64,000 nucleotides of DNA, from NCBI GenBank assembly GCA_032358165.1, contig JAALGY010000019.1, positions 1,178,001 through 1,242,000 on the forward strand, in the 5' to 3' direction. Positions 54,137 to 64,000 of the stretch are shown here, one piece after another. The DNA comes from Diplosphaera chodatii. Lineage: Eukaryota > Chlorophyta > Trebouxiophyceae > Prasiolales > Stichococcaceae. Each line of letters opens with the position of its first letter. The first letter of the stretch is position 1. The translations under genes and the position numbers were made by a program. The notes below the pieces were generated by a model that was given only the letters and a program-made list of their open reading frames with translations, was not told the DNA's origin and made no database searches.

Positions 54137-57100
54137 TTACTTCATGTAGGACATCCGCTTGCGCTTGGCGACGGCCGTGAACTCAATCTCCTGGCCCTTC
54201 TTCAGCTGGAACGGACCCATGTAGCCGACTGCAGAGCAGATACTATCTGACATGAGCACACCTTGCATGGCAGCGAGGACTATTGGTATGTGCCTGCAAG
54301 ATGTCCTTCGAGCAAGCGTGCACAACTGACATGCACACCTGGGGCAGCCTCCTTCGATGGGTGCTGCACCACGATGCCCTGGTAGTCCCACTTCTCGCTG
54401 GCACGGTCCTTCCAGGCAAAGTTGCTGTGCACAACAGGAAATAAGGTAGTTATAAGACGCCCAGACACCGGGTACAGGTGTAGCTGGTCTAGCATAGTCA
54501 TTCTGCCCAGGCTGCACGGCACATCATCGTGGAGCACCAGCACCAAAGAGCCAGGCCATCAGAGGGAGGCATGCAAACTCACCCAGTGACCTCGCCATCC
54601 TCAGCCGAGCGCAGGATCGGAGTCAGCTGCAGCAATGCACAGCGCACATTGCAGCAGCACTTTTGACATTGACTGCATCATCAAGTGGCCACCGGCATGT
54701 TGCAAACCCTTGCACAGCTGGTTGATGTAGTGATGCTGGATGATGCCATACCTCGGCGGTGTTGACATTGAAGGCCCAGGCGGAGTTGGCCTCGTGGCCA
54801 TCGCCATCCTCACCAATGACCAGGGTAGCGTGATCCTTGATGCTGCAGCAATATCAACATTACGTCAGCAATGCGAGATGCAATGCAGTGTGTTGCACAA
54901 CCAACAGCAGTAACAAGCACCACAGGAGCAGGGTTCCTCAAAAGGTGCCAACAGGCAAGAAGTGCCAACAGGCAGCGCACAAGTTGACGTTGTCCTGCAG
55001 TGCAGCAATACATCGAGTCAGGCGCAGCCGGTGCCAACGTGTTACAAGATGTAGTAGATGTGACCCCAGTCAGTATAGCTGCAAACCAGCAACCTGGGGA
55101 CATGTGTGCTACAGCCGCACTCACCGGGTTGGCGATGCGGTCCTCAGAGCACTTGTAAGGGCTGCAGTGAAAGAACAAAACTCGAGTTAGATTCGTGGAC
55201 TTGCACAGCATTGACATAGGTGGAGGCAAGATGGGTGGTACACACTTGAAATACGCACCTCTGGAGAGGGTTGAGCGTCTTGCCTGCAGGAGTGAAAGCA
55301 GGTATCGTCAAACGTAGTCCATACATCACGTGCACGACTCTACGACCGTCCACGATGCTAGCTCGCTGTTTCACAGTACAGGCTTATGCTATTTGCACAT
55401 GCGCACCCATCAGTGCGTCCATGGTGTACAGGTTGTAGGCGCTGTACTTGCTGTCGACGTCCATGATGTACACGCCGCCGCACTCCTCGTGGGCCAGGCG
55501 GATGTCGTTGTTGCCTGCTCAACAGCAGAATCAGCAGCATGAGGAGGCGCCTCCTGCTCAGGGCCATGGCACCCGATGTCAGGCAACCCTACAGCACATG
55601 TGCAGTCTGCTGGTCCATGAGGCTGCAACTGCAACTCAGCAACACGCCATGAATAGTGAGAGAAGCATCAATCAACCTACCTCCCAGGTCGTAGCGGCCG
55701 CTGGGTGCGTCGGAGTTGGCAAAGTCCATCATGCCCTGGCGCTGGTAAGAGATGGCTGTGTAGATCTTGCGCTGCTTGGGGTCGACTGCAGCGTAGCGCA
55801 GACGACAAGGTCAGGCAGATGCATGTTAGCTCAATTGCAGGTGCATGTGGCATTGCACAGTTCAGACAGCCGTGGGTCTCCAAAAAGCAAGCATGGTCAG
55901 ATGGCGACCGACAGACTCACATGTCATTCCCTGCAGATACCAAAAAACCACGTCAGGATGTGAGACATGGGGATATGCTGTTTCACGAAAACACATGCGC
56001 AGTGGACAGCTTGATAAACCAAGGCAGATAAGGTGCAGAAGTGCTTGCCTCCCACTTGGAGAACTCTGAGGTGGCGCCAACATAGGGGGCCATGCGGCGG
56101 GACTCAAGGAAGGCAGCGATGTCACGCATGCCGGGCTTCAGCTGCAAAAGCAACCCGATACAGAAGTGTCAGCATTTCTGTGCACATGATGCCCAGGCGT
56201 TCTTACGCTGGCCTTTGACCACCAGCAGCAGCAGTCACAGGCACAGCAGCAACAGGCCCAGGCACTGCCCGATGCTATGCAAGGCAACAGGCAACAGAGC
56301 AGCGCACCCGCAGGCACTCGCGGTTGTTGTCGCCGTTGATCTCCACGAAGCCGGGGGTCGGGCAGCCGAACTTGCACTGGCCTGCATGCACGAGGAACAG
56401 ATCTCCCACGTCAGCGGCCTGGTGCCAGCCAGCGGATCAGTCCTCGACGGTCACAAGATGTCAGTCCGTGTCTCCTTTTCCACACCATCCCTGGCAGAAC
56501 ATTGGCTCTCACCCTTCTGCTTGCACTCTGCCAGCACCGCGGTCTCGTTCACGGGGTTTGGCGTCTCTGCAGAAGCACAGCAGCTCGTCACGTTCCCAAC
56601 GTGCACAGAAGGCCACTTCAAATGAGATTGACATGGTGCTGGGCTGCTGGCCTAGCATGACCCTCACTCGTATCTGTGCAAGAGAAGATGAAGTCACTGC
56701 ACATGGCGCTCACTCACAGCCCTGCAGCAGGAGGGATCGCAGATACGCACCAGCGTCGAAGAGGTCCGCGAACTTGAGGCCGCGGGACGCCCTGAACAGC
56801 GACTTGTGGTTGCTGCGGCCCATCCTGACCCACGTGATCTTGAAGTTGCCGCGCACCTTGCCAATGGTCGTCGGCCGCTGGACTGCCTTGGCAGCGTACA
56901 GCGTGGCTGCAACGCAAGCATGACATTCTGAGGGGTTGACATTGTACCATCATGCACGGTAGCCAATCTACAGATGTGTGCGTTACCAGAATATGCCCTA
57001 GCCCGTTCAGCCCGAGAGACAAGGAGCTGCTGCTAGTGGGAGCACGTACCCATGCCAGTGAGGTCTCCGCGGCGGTCGAACACGGTCTTGTAGAATGCGC

Positions 57101-59582
57101 CAGAGCTGGCGTCATCGCAGGTGTACACTGCAGGACAGGAGAGTCAAGCTGCCAAAGTTCAGTTGCTGCCACCATGTGCTCACATGCTGGTCCAGGCGAC
57201 GACAGCAGTCTGCTGGACTTCATGCTGGGAGTCAGAACAGGTTGACATCACAAAACGGTTGTGGTGGCATGTCAACGGAACACAGGACTGAATGCACACC
57301 GGTCCGCTCATCGGGCATGACGTACGCCATCTCGCTGCTGACACGCGGCAGGCTGTAGATCTTCTGGAAACGCTCCACGTTGTCCCGGCCGATAGACAGC
57401 TCCCAGATGTGGCCGTAGTTGTAGGGGTTGTAGTACTGCTTGAAGGCGGCGCCGGTCAGGGTGCTGGGGTAGATGCCTGGAAGAAAGCAGACCATCAGTC
57501 AGCAGACCACTCCACAGGTGCTAGACCACACATGAAAGGCTTTGTTGTCGGCTTTGATTCCTTGAACGTGGCTGACAAGCGCCTGCAGCTGTTGACGGAG
57601 GGACTGGGGGATTGCCATCTGCTGTGCTGGAGTCCAGGCGCCAGAGGGAGGCCTACCGAAGTAGCGCATGATGGGGTAGATGCCGGAGAAGGTTGCGCTG
57701 GGCAGGATGGCAGTGTCGTTGAATGTGTAGCCGGCATCCAGGACGCGCGCTGTGCAGGGCAGTGAAGCACATGTTACAGGCTTGAATCAGTCCACAGCTA
57801 TGGCATGCATTCAGCCACTTGGGACGAGGGGTTAGGCAACAGTAGCATCCAATTGCCAAAAAAAAGAGGATCTATCTACTTGAGCGTGCAATGGTGGTGC
57901 CACATTTGATGAGCAGCTTGAGGGGCAATAAAAAGTGTGCACCGTTGGGGTAGTTCTCCTCCGAGCCCAGGTGCGTGCCCCATGGCGTCTCAGAGCCAGC
58001 GCATGTGCCCTGCAGGCCCGAGTACGCGGAGGTGTCCACGTTGCGGAACTTCTTCCAGGACAGCTCGCCTGCGGCAGAAATCAGAAAGGGTGACGATGCT
58101 GGCCTTCTCCAAATGCAGCTGGTATCCAAGGGGACAGGTGCACATGCCGCATAACCTGTGATGCACACGGGCTGCAGGATGTCGTCTTGTGCGTGCAGGC
58201 GAGCTCGAAGACGCGGCACAGTACCCACCGGTCTTGCTGGTCTCCAGGTCGGCGATGTACACCATCGACGGCGAGGGGGACTCGAACTGCACGACGGCCT
58301 TCACCTGTTTGCCCACCTGCGGGGGCGGCAGGATCGCCTGCTCGGCCAGGCGCGGCAGCGATGCAACATGCGCTGAGCGAGTTTGCGAGGGAGCTGCTGC
58401 TGGTGGGCTAGGGACTTGGCGTGCTGTGGCCGGGGTTGGTGTCTCACCTTGAGCAGGGAGAAGAAGTCGGGGTTGTTGGACACCTGAGGTGCGGTCAGAT
58501 CCGGCTTGCCGGCGCTGCCACTGCCGTTGATGGCCTGCGACACATGGTAACACCTTGATGAAAGGGTCAACCAGACAGCGTGCGCTCCTGGCACCCGTCA
58601 TACATGCGAACGGCAGACCCGTGCAAGCAGTCGACAGCATGAGGCGGCCGCAGGTTCAGTGATGGATGCTCACATAGACTGGCGTCTTGCCATCGCTCTG
58701 GAAGAGCTGGCCCCTGCCGCAAGTGCACAAAGGCGTCTCAGGCGTTTGACATTGAAATCTTTCCTCATGTAATGACGCTCGAGAATGCAACAGCACATTC
58801 CGCATAGACGGGTATCCTCCTGGTGTTGCGCGCTTACCACTTGATGTCCTGGCCATCTGCACGCCAGAACCACGCGTGCTTTAGAACACGGCCAGAGGCA
58901 CAACACGACAATGCAGCAATGGCAAATGCGAGTTGCACAAGACCCCGCCTTTGATCCTGAGGACTCACCCCTGCAGCCCGTGCACACATCGCCAGAGCGG
59001 ACGATGATCTTGAACTCGCTGCTCAGGGTCTGAACATCGTCGCCGTGGTCCTGTAGCAGACCTCGATCAGTGTGATACTCATGAACAGCTAAGAGCAGCA
59101 GCAATCGAAGGCCGCATGGTGGCTGCACCTGCCTCGCTGTGCATCCGTGCAAGGCAGGACCTCTTAGCAAACCTTTAAGGAAGCCGCCTCGTGCAACAAG
59201 CGTGGACGCATGCTTTCACTTGAGCATCAAACAGTATTGAAGAGCTGAACCTGCGCGTCTTACCTCGTCATCATAGCAGAACTTGCCCCTGCAGCTGTCG
59301 TCGTTCTGCCGGCCGCGGCCGTGGTTGTCGTCGTCATCGCCCAGGAGCTGACGGCCCTATGCGTAGACGGCAGTGGTCTATGCGTAGCCCTCAACTGCTG
59401 TGGACGAGGGGCGGCGGCCAGCCGGGCGCACATTCGAGGCTGCACTTCTGATATGGAATGTCTTCAAACTGCAGGCGGCGACCCACTCGCGGATTCACCT
59501 CGAAGTCGCGGGCCGCCAGCGCGCCAGCGGCACCCAGGACGCAGGCCAGCAGCAGCAGCGCGGCGGTACGACGGAACGCCAT
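54137..59582 (-). CDS. Secreted PhoX-family (DUF839) phosphatase-like protein (multi-exon)
   Basis: Related to PhoX, the Ca/Fe-dependent alkaline phosphatase that algae and bacteria secrete to scavenge phosphate from phosphoesters. It starts at ATG 59582-59580 with a clear signal peptide: basic FRRTA, a hydrophobic LLLLACVLGAAGALA core, then ARDFEVNP. Downstream exons encode FKIIVRSGDVCTGC, WGRGQLFQSDGKTPVYVSI, VQFESPSPSMVYIADLETS, and the hallmark GSETPWGTHLGSEENYPNG near 57990-57950. Further exons encode YNYGHIWELSIGRDNVERF, SSEMAYVMPDERTG, VYTCDDASSGAFYKTVFD, QCKFGCPTPGFVEINGDNN, MRDIAAFLESRRMAPYVGAT, RKIYTAISYQRQGMMDFA, NNDIRLAHEECGGVYIMDVD, DHATLVIGEDG and YMGPFQLKKGQEIEF. The stop is TAA at 54139-54137. 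A GSEE motif stands where bacterial PhoX is remembered to have a Cys ligand before the conserved Glu pair. Catalytic activity is therefore uncertain. Confidence 0.87.
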
Positions 59583-60462
59583 GTTTCCGTCTGATTGGCC
59601 CCTGCATGACCGATACCAGTAGTATCAACTGCTGGAGAGAGAATAAAGAACATGTGGCCGTTCGACATTGCACAGTGCATTGGCCCTCAGCAGCATTACA
59701 GACAGCACTGATGGCAGTTCACAACAGAAGACGTCGCGACCAAGCATTCGGTGCTGAGATCAGGAAGCCACGGTAGATTCGTTGCAGGCCACAGCTGGCA
59801 CCGGTGAATCAGGCGCAGGAAACGGGGCGTGTGTGCAATGGGAACGGCCACGCGTCTACACAGGACGTCGGGTATGCACTGTCAAGCTGTTCAGGATGCC
59901 GATGCAGGTGGCGGCGCTGTGCCAAATGGTACCACACAAGGACGACGTTCCTCTAGAGCCGGGTGCCGGATGCATGCATATAGCACAATAGCAATAGTCC
60001 GTCAGCCTGAACCGCAAGCCGCGTCCTGTACAAACAACAGCAAGGCCCAAGCGAAATGACGCCTCGGAAGCGGGTCGCAGTACCGGGCCGCCAGCCGCGA
60101 GATAGTCAGCAGCGGCCTTGGTGAGAGGATTCGGCCAGGTTATGTGCAACAGGAGTCACAGCTTACCTTGGCAAGCTCTGGTATCTCGCGCGGTGCGAGA
60201 GCGGAATGAACTGGGCAGCGCGTGACGTCCGTTTCGCATGAAGTTCGAGACCACAGCGGAATATGATGGAGCACATCTCCCAAATATTCTCGTGGGTGAC
60301 TAAGGCAAGCCATGACTATCTGCCCCTTCCAAGAACACCTGTCGCAGGCTGCATATGATGTATGGAAGATCGGGGCCGCGTTGCGTTGCATGCAATCTGT
60401 TATGCATGATCATGCGATTGACGCCATGCGGCGAAGCAATATATGTGCAAGAGCAGCTGCAC
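59583..60462. other. Upstream region of the PhoX-like gene
   Basis: No gene recognised. It should contain the PhoX-like promoter and 5' UTR. Short frames on both strands lack domains and codon evidence. Confidence 0.45.
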
Positions 60463-61029
60463 TTGCATGCAGGGATGGCATTTCACCCGCCCGAAGGGCG
60501 GGTTAAAAAATTTTCCGGGGTTAAGGGTAAACAACCCCAAATTAACCGGTTAACGGCTTCTAGTACTTCCAGCCCTTCCGGGCAGGCTGCAGTGCCAATA
60601 AGCTTGCTTTAACGCTACTTCCGAGCTCTATGGACCTATCAGGCACCCCGGACATAGTCTGGTGCAATATACAAGCCTCTATAAGCATTGAAGCCGCACT
60701 GGCGCATGATGTGTCACGGCAGTAGTAGTGGCAGTAGCACTGGAAGCAGCGGTAGCACTGGCAGCAGCAGTGGCAGCACTCATGGCCACGGCTGTGTTTC
60801 TGCATGCATATGCATGCATTACCACCAGAAACGATGCGAATACGCCATTAGAGAGTCGCTGTGGACAGTGTGCCGCTGTGATGCACTCGTGCGGCACTGT
60901 GCAGGCAATTTGGAGTGACAAGTCTTTAACCCCACGATTCTAGTGTAACCCCGAAATTTCGGGTGAGGGGTTACGGGGTTAAGGTTAAATTCGCGTAAGG
61001 GTTATGCGTAATGCCATCCCTGCTTGCAT
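60463..61029. mobile_element. MITE-like element with ~20-bp terminal inverted repeats
   Basis: The left end TTGCATGCAGGGATGGCATT (60463-60482) matches the complement of the right end at 61010-61029 with two mismatches, and 14 consecutive bases are perfect. The 567-bp interior carries no transposase-like reading frame. Next to both ends lie unusual AT-richer stretches built on GGGGTTAA and CCCCGAAA words, including CCCGCCC-GAA-GGGCGGG and CCCGAAATTTCGGG foldbacks. The middle has AGC/AGT triplet repeats. No clear target-site duplication could be fixed because the flanks are repetitive GCATGC sequence. It is non-autonomous if real. It sits between the divergent PhoX-like and JmjC genes. Confidence 0.5.
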
Positions 61030-61336
61030 GCATGCCGGCCCTGGGCCTGCTTCCGCCTGCCACCGCCTGCATGCAAGGGCAAACCTCGGCTCAAGGTTGT
61101 GGTTCTTTCATGCAGTTGCACATCGTGCACGGTGCGGCATGCAAGGCAGGCGAAGGTGCACACGGGGGAGGGTACCTTATTATGATCCCTGATGTTGCTG
61201 CAACAGGTGCGCTGGGCAGCTTGCACATTCCGCGGTGGCGCGGTCGCACTGCGTATCAGATACCAAAGAAAGGGCTGGTAACACCTGCAACGTCAGTCTG
61301 CCGACCACATGACCCGCTGTCTGCCTGGACCTGCCA

Positions 61337-63742
61337 ATGCAGGCGTGGGCGGAAGTGGCGCACCTGCGGCACAGCAGCACCTTCCGTGACTTGCTGGCAG
61401 GTAGGGAGCAGGACATACGCCTTTGCAGCCGTGTGTGCTCAGTGTTATCACGCGGAGCTGCCACGATGCTGTTTTGGTGCGTGGCAGAGCTCGAGGCGGG
61501 TGGCGGACGTGCGGTGGCTCTGCTGCTGTCCCGTGCTGCGCGGCTGCCACTGGGCGACATGGCAGCCGATATGTGTGTGGACGCCTGCTGGGAGAAGCTG
61601 CACACTGGCAGCTGGTCCGAGGTGCCGCTTTGTGCATGAGCACCCGCAGTCCACACAAGAGCGTGCGAGCCTGCGTCCTCACCACGATGCACCGGCTTCA
61701 CGGTGTGGTCCAGCCACGTGTTTACTGTGCAGGTGTCTCTGATGTGGCGCAACGCGTACACCGCCGCAAGCCTACTGTGCGCCATCAGCCTTGCTGGGCT
61801 TGCACAGCCACAGCAGCCCGCGGAACAACAGGCAGCAGATGCGTCCACAGTCGACAGCGAGAGCGCAGTCAGCACAGCCGCTGCGTTGCATGCGCTGCGC
61901 CAGCTGGACATGGCTGCGCTGCTGGGTGGGCCGCTGTTCCGGCCGCAGCTGGATGCCTGCATTGCCAGCCTGCAAACCCGCGTCTCAGCAAAGCGCCAGC
62001 AGTGTCCACCTCCAGGTTTTGCTGTGTTTGAGCATTCAGTGCATCTGCTGCAGCAAAGCGGCGCACTGGGCAGTGCATGGCTTTACACCAGCAATCACAA
62101 AGGGCTTCCTACCAGACATCTGTGGACCAGCAGGTGACAGCGATCAACCCAGCAGCAAGCGCTTGCGCCTGAGCGAGCCTCAGATACACAGCCTGGAGCC
62201 AGATGGTCAGCGGGGCAAGGACCAGCAGCGCTTCAGTGCAGCAGCCGCACCACAGGTGCCGCTGCCGCCGGGAGCAATGCAATCTCACCTTGTGCAGCGG
62301 CATCCTCTGCCGTCCCTTGAAAGGCGAGGGCTGTCACCTCCCACGACACCATTGCCTCATCGACACTTGCCACGGAGCCTTTGAGTGGCTCCAGCAGACG
62401 TGTGTTGCGGCTGTTGCATGCAGCTTCTTCGGGGAGTTCATGTCTGCGCCTGACGGCGGCCAGCCCGTGATCATCACAGGTGCTTCCGTCTGCCGCAATG
62501 ACCAGCCATGACACCTCCAAATCAGCAGACTTGCTGGGCTGCATGCAAGGCTGCCGCAATGCCCAGCTGCAACTCCGAAATCAGCACACTGGCTAGGCTG
62601 CATGCGAGGCTGGCACTCACGTGCAGGCGGCATGGACAGCTGGCCAGCCCGGCAACGCTGGCAGGATCTGGACTACCTGCGGGCTATCGCCGGGGCGCGG
62701 ACTGTTCCAGTTGAGGTGTGCACATTCAGTTGGTGCACCCGTGTACTGGCAGTGTGTGCTCTCTCTGTCCATGCACCTGCTGACTGCACACGCATGCAGT
62801 TTCTCTACCTGCAGTCTTGTTTTGCAGATCGGACAGCATTATCTGGCGGCCGAGTGGGGACAGCGGCTCATGACGCTGTCAGACTTCATCGACCAGCACC
62901 TGCTGCCAACTACCTCAGACAGCACCCGCACAGCAGGTGAGCGAAGCGTTGCCTGAGTTCAGATCACCACACTGTCAGAACACCTCATCGGGCTGCTGAT
63001 GGCCAGTGGGTCACCAGAATATTGGAAGTAAAGTTCGTCCTCTCTGCAGGGCAGGGGCGCGGCTACCTGGCGCAGCATGAGCTGTTCGAGCAGATCCCGC
63101 AGCTGCGGGCTGACATCTGTGAGCCAGAGTACTGCTGCCTGGGCTCTGGTGTGCCGGCACGCGTCAACGCCTGGCTGGGGCCTCCTGGAACGGTGCTTCC
63201 TTCAAGATGTCTTGCACCGAGCAGGCTGTGGGACGCCTGCCGCAAGCCGTCACGACTTCGACTTCGTGCTCTTTGAGTTCAATCTGGCTGTCTTGTGCTG
63301 CTGCAGGTGACGCCGCTGCACACGGATCCGTACCACAACCTCCTGGCGCAGGTCGTGGGGCGCAAGCATGTGCGCCTCTACCCTCCGCAGGCGACGCCCC
63401 GGCTGTACCCCTTTGAGTCGGGCTTCACGACAAACTGCAGCCAGGTGCGCCTGCTGCGGGTGGATCCGCGACACACCTCCAAAGATCACACAGCAGTGTT
63501 TGCTGAATCAGAACTAACAGTAGCAGCTGACCGCACATGGTGCGGCCATTCAAGTTCAGCTCAGGGTCATGCTGCAGGTGGATGTTGACGCCCCAGACAC
63601 AGAGCAGTTCCCGCAGTTCGCGGACCTGGATCATTGGGACTGTATATTGGAGCCAGGCGACATGCTGTTCATTCCGACAAGGTGGTGGCACTACGTCAAG
63701 TCATTGACTGTGAGCTTCTCAGTGAGCTTCTGGTGGCAGTGA
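61337..63742 (+). CDS. JmjC oxygenase of the JMJD5/KDM8 type (multi-exon)
   Basis: A 2-oxoglutarate/Fe(II) oxygenase of the cupin-8 JmjC class. Plant JMJD5/JMJ30 affects the circadian clock; animal KDM8 has hydroxylase and protease-type claims, so the substrate here is unknown. The helical N-terminal domain includes ACWEKLHTGSWSEV and VSLMWRNAYTAASLLCAISL, matching JMJD5 N-termini. The catalytic part runs from FEWLQQTCV and RWQDLDYLRAIAGARTVPVE through YLAQHELFEQIPQLRADI, TPLHTDPYHNLLAQVVGRKH and DCILEPGDMLFIPTRWWHYV to SVSFWWQ. The iron ligands are present: the HTD triplet at 63319-63327 and the distal His at 63689-63691. The stop is TGA at 63740-63742. The ATG at 61337 is followed by a possible CAG acceptor, so a further 5' exon is possible. 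Confidence 0.9.
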
Positions 63743-64000
63743 ACGCTGCGGGTTGTGCTGTTGCGGGTGTGCCAGTGCGGTGTTCTGAGATGGGGCATAC
63801 CTGATTGTTGCTGGTTAGTGTGGCAGCTGGTTTTGACTGATTTGGCAAGCGATTTGTATCCTTTATCAGGTCTGTTCGAAGTTGTGATCCGATTGTCGCC
63901 TGAACCTTATGCTGCCAGTCTGATTACTCTGCTGCCCAAGGCATCTTCTCGACAGCAGGCTATGCAGTAGGCACGGCGCAAGTTATCTGCCAAACCTCGT
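63743..64000. other. 3' flank of the JmjC gene
   Basis: No gene recognised and no TGTAA motif found before the window ends, so the 3' UTR may extend beyond it. Confidence 0.4.

Noticed and set aside
60513..60980. GGGGTTAAGGGT words as interstitial telomere repeats
   Set aside because: They are irregular and do not form the plant-type TTTAGGG array. They fit better as parts of the inverted-repeat element.

Overview
This is a nuclear window from a GC-rich green alga, probably a chlorophyte close to the Trebouxiophyceae. The reasons are very intron-rich genes with short GT-AG introns, plant-type orthologues (a GRV2-like J-protein, a pTAC3/PAP1-like SAP-PPR plastid protein, a PhoX-like phosphatase), nuclear tRNA genes with Pol III A/B boxes, and TGTAA motifs downstream of stop codons as in algal polyadenylation. 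No bacterial operons, viral genes, rRNA or CRISPR arrays were seen.

Layout. 1-1400: no recognisable gene. 1403-6278: about 20 tandem copies of a ~234-bp unit whose anchor is the 3' end of tRNA-Asp; the array ends in an intact tRNA-Asp(GTC) gene (6279-6350, minus). 6351-9580: mostly non-coding sequence with hairpins, a 131-bp direct repeat and an AT microsatellite. 9606-26241 (minus): a ~16.6-kb gene for a GRV2/RME-8/DNAJC13-type endosomal J-protein. 26987-27073 (plus): a tRNA-Gln-like gene with a 15-nt intron. 28696-29151: an alanine-rich heptad-repeat ORF. 29794-30928 (minus): the KEOPS subunit CGI121/TPRKB, for which all six exons could be resolved (175 aa). 31289-39219 (plus): a SWI/SNF-type Snf2 ATPase, head to head with CGI121. 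39576-46851 (minus): an SMP-C2 lipid-transfer protein with a predicted membrane segment at each end, tail to tail with the Snf2 gene. 47848-~53345 (minus): a pTAC3/PAP1-like plastid protein. 54137-59582 (minus): a secreted PhoX/DUF839 protein. 60463-61029: a MITE-like element. 61337-63742 (plus): a JMJD5/KDM8-type JmjC protein. 63743-64000: nothing recognised.

The genes are housekeeping functions (endosomal trafficking, tRNA t6A modification, chromatin remodelling, ER contact-site lipid transfer, plastid transcription, phosphate scavenging, a JmjC oxygenase) and do not form one pathway. The most unusual element is the tRNA-Asp-derived satellite. Each unit carries three copies of the tRNA 3' end (T-arm plus acceptor strand), the anchor copy keeps a Pol III B-box core, and unit-length changes match exchange between these short tRNA-derived segments.

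Limits: splice sites were worked out by eye. Except for CGI121, gene coordinates are outer limits from first to last supported codon with introns included, and several starts are uncertain.
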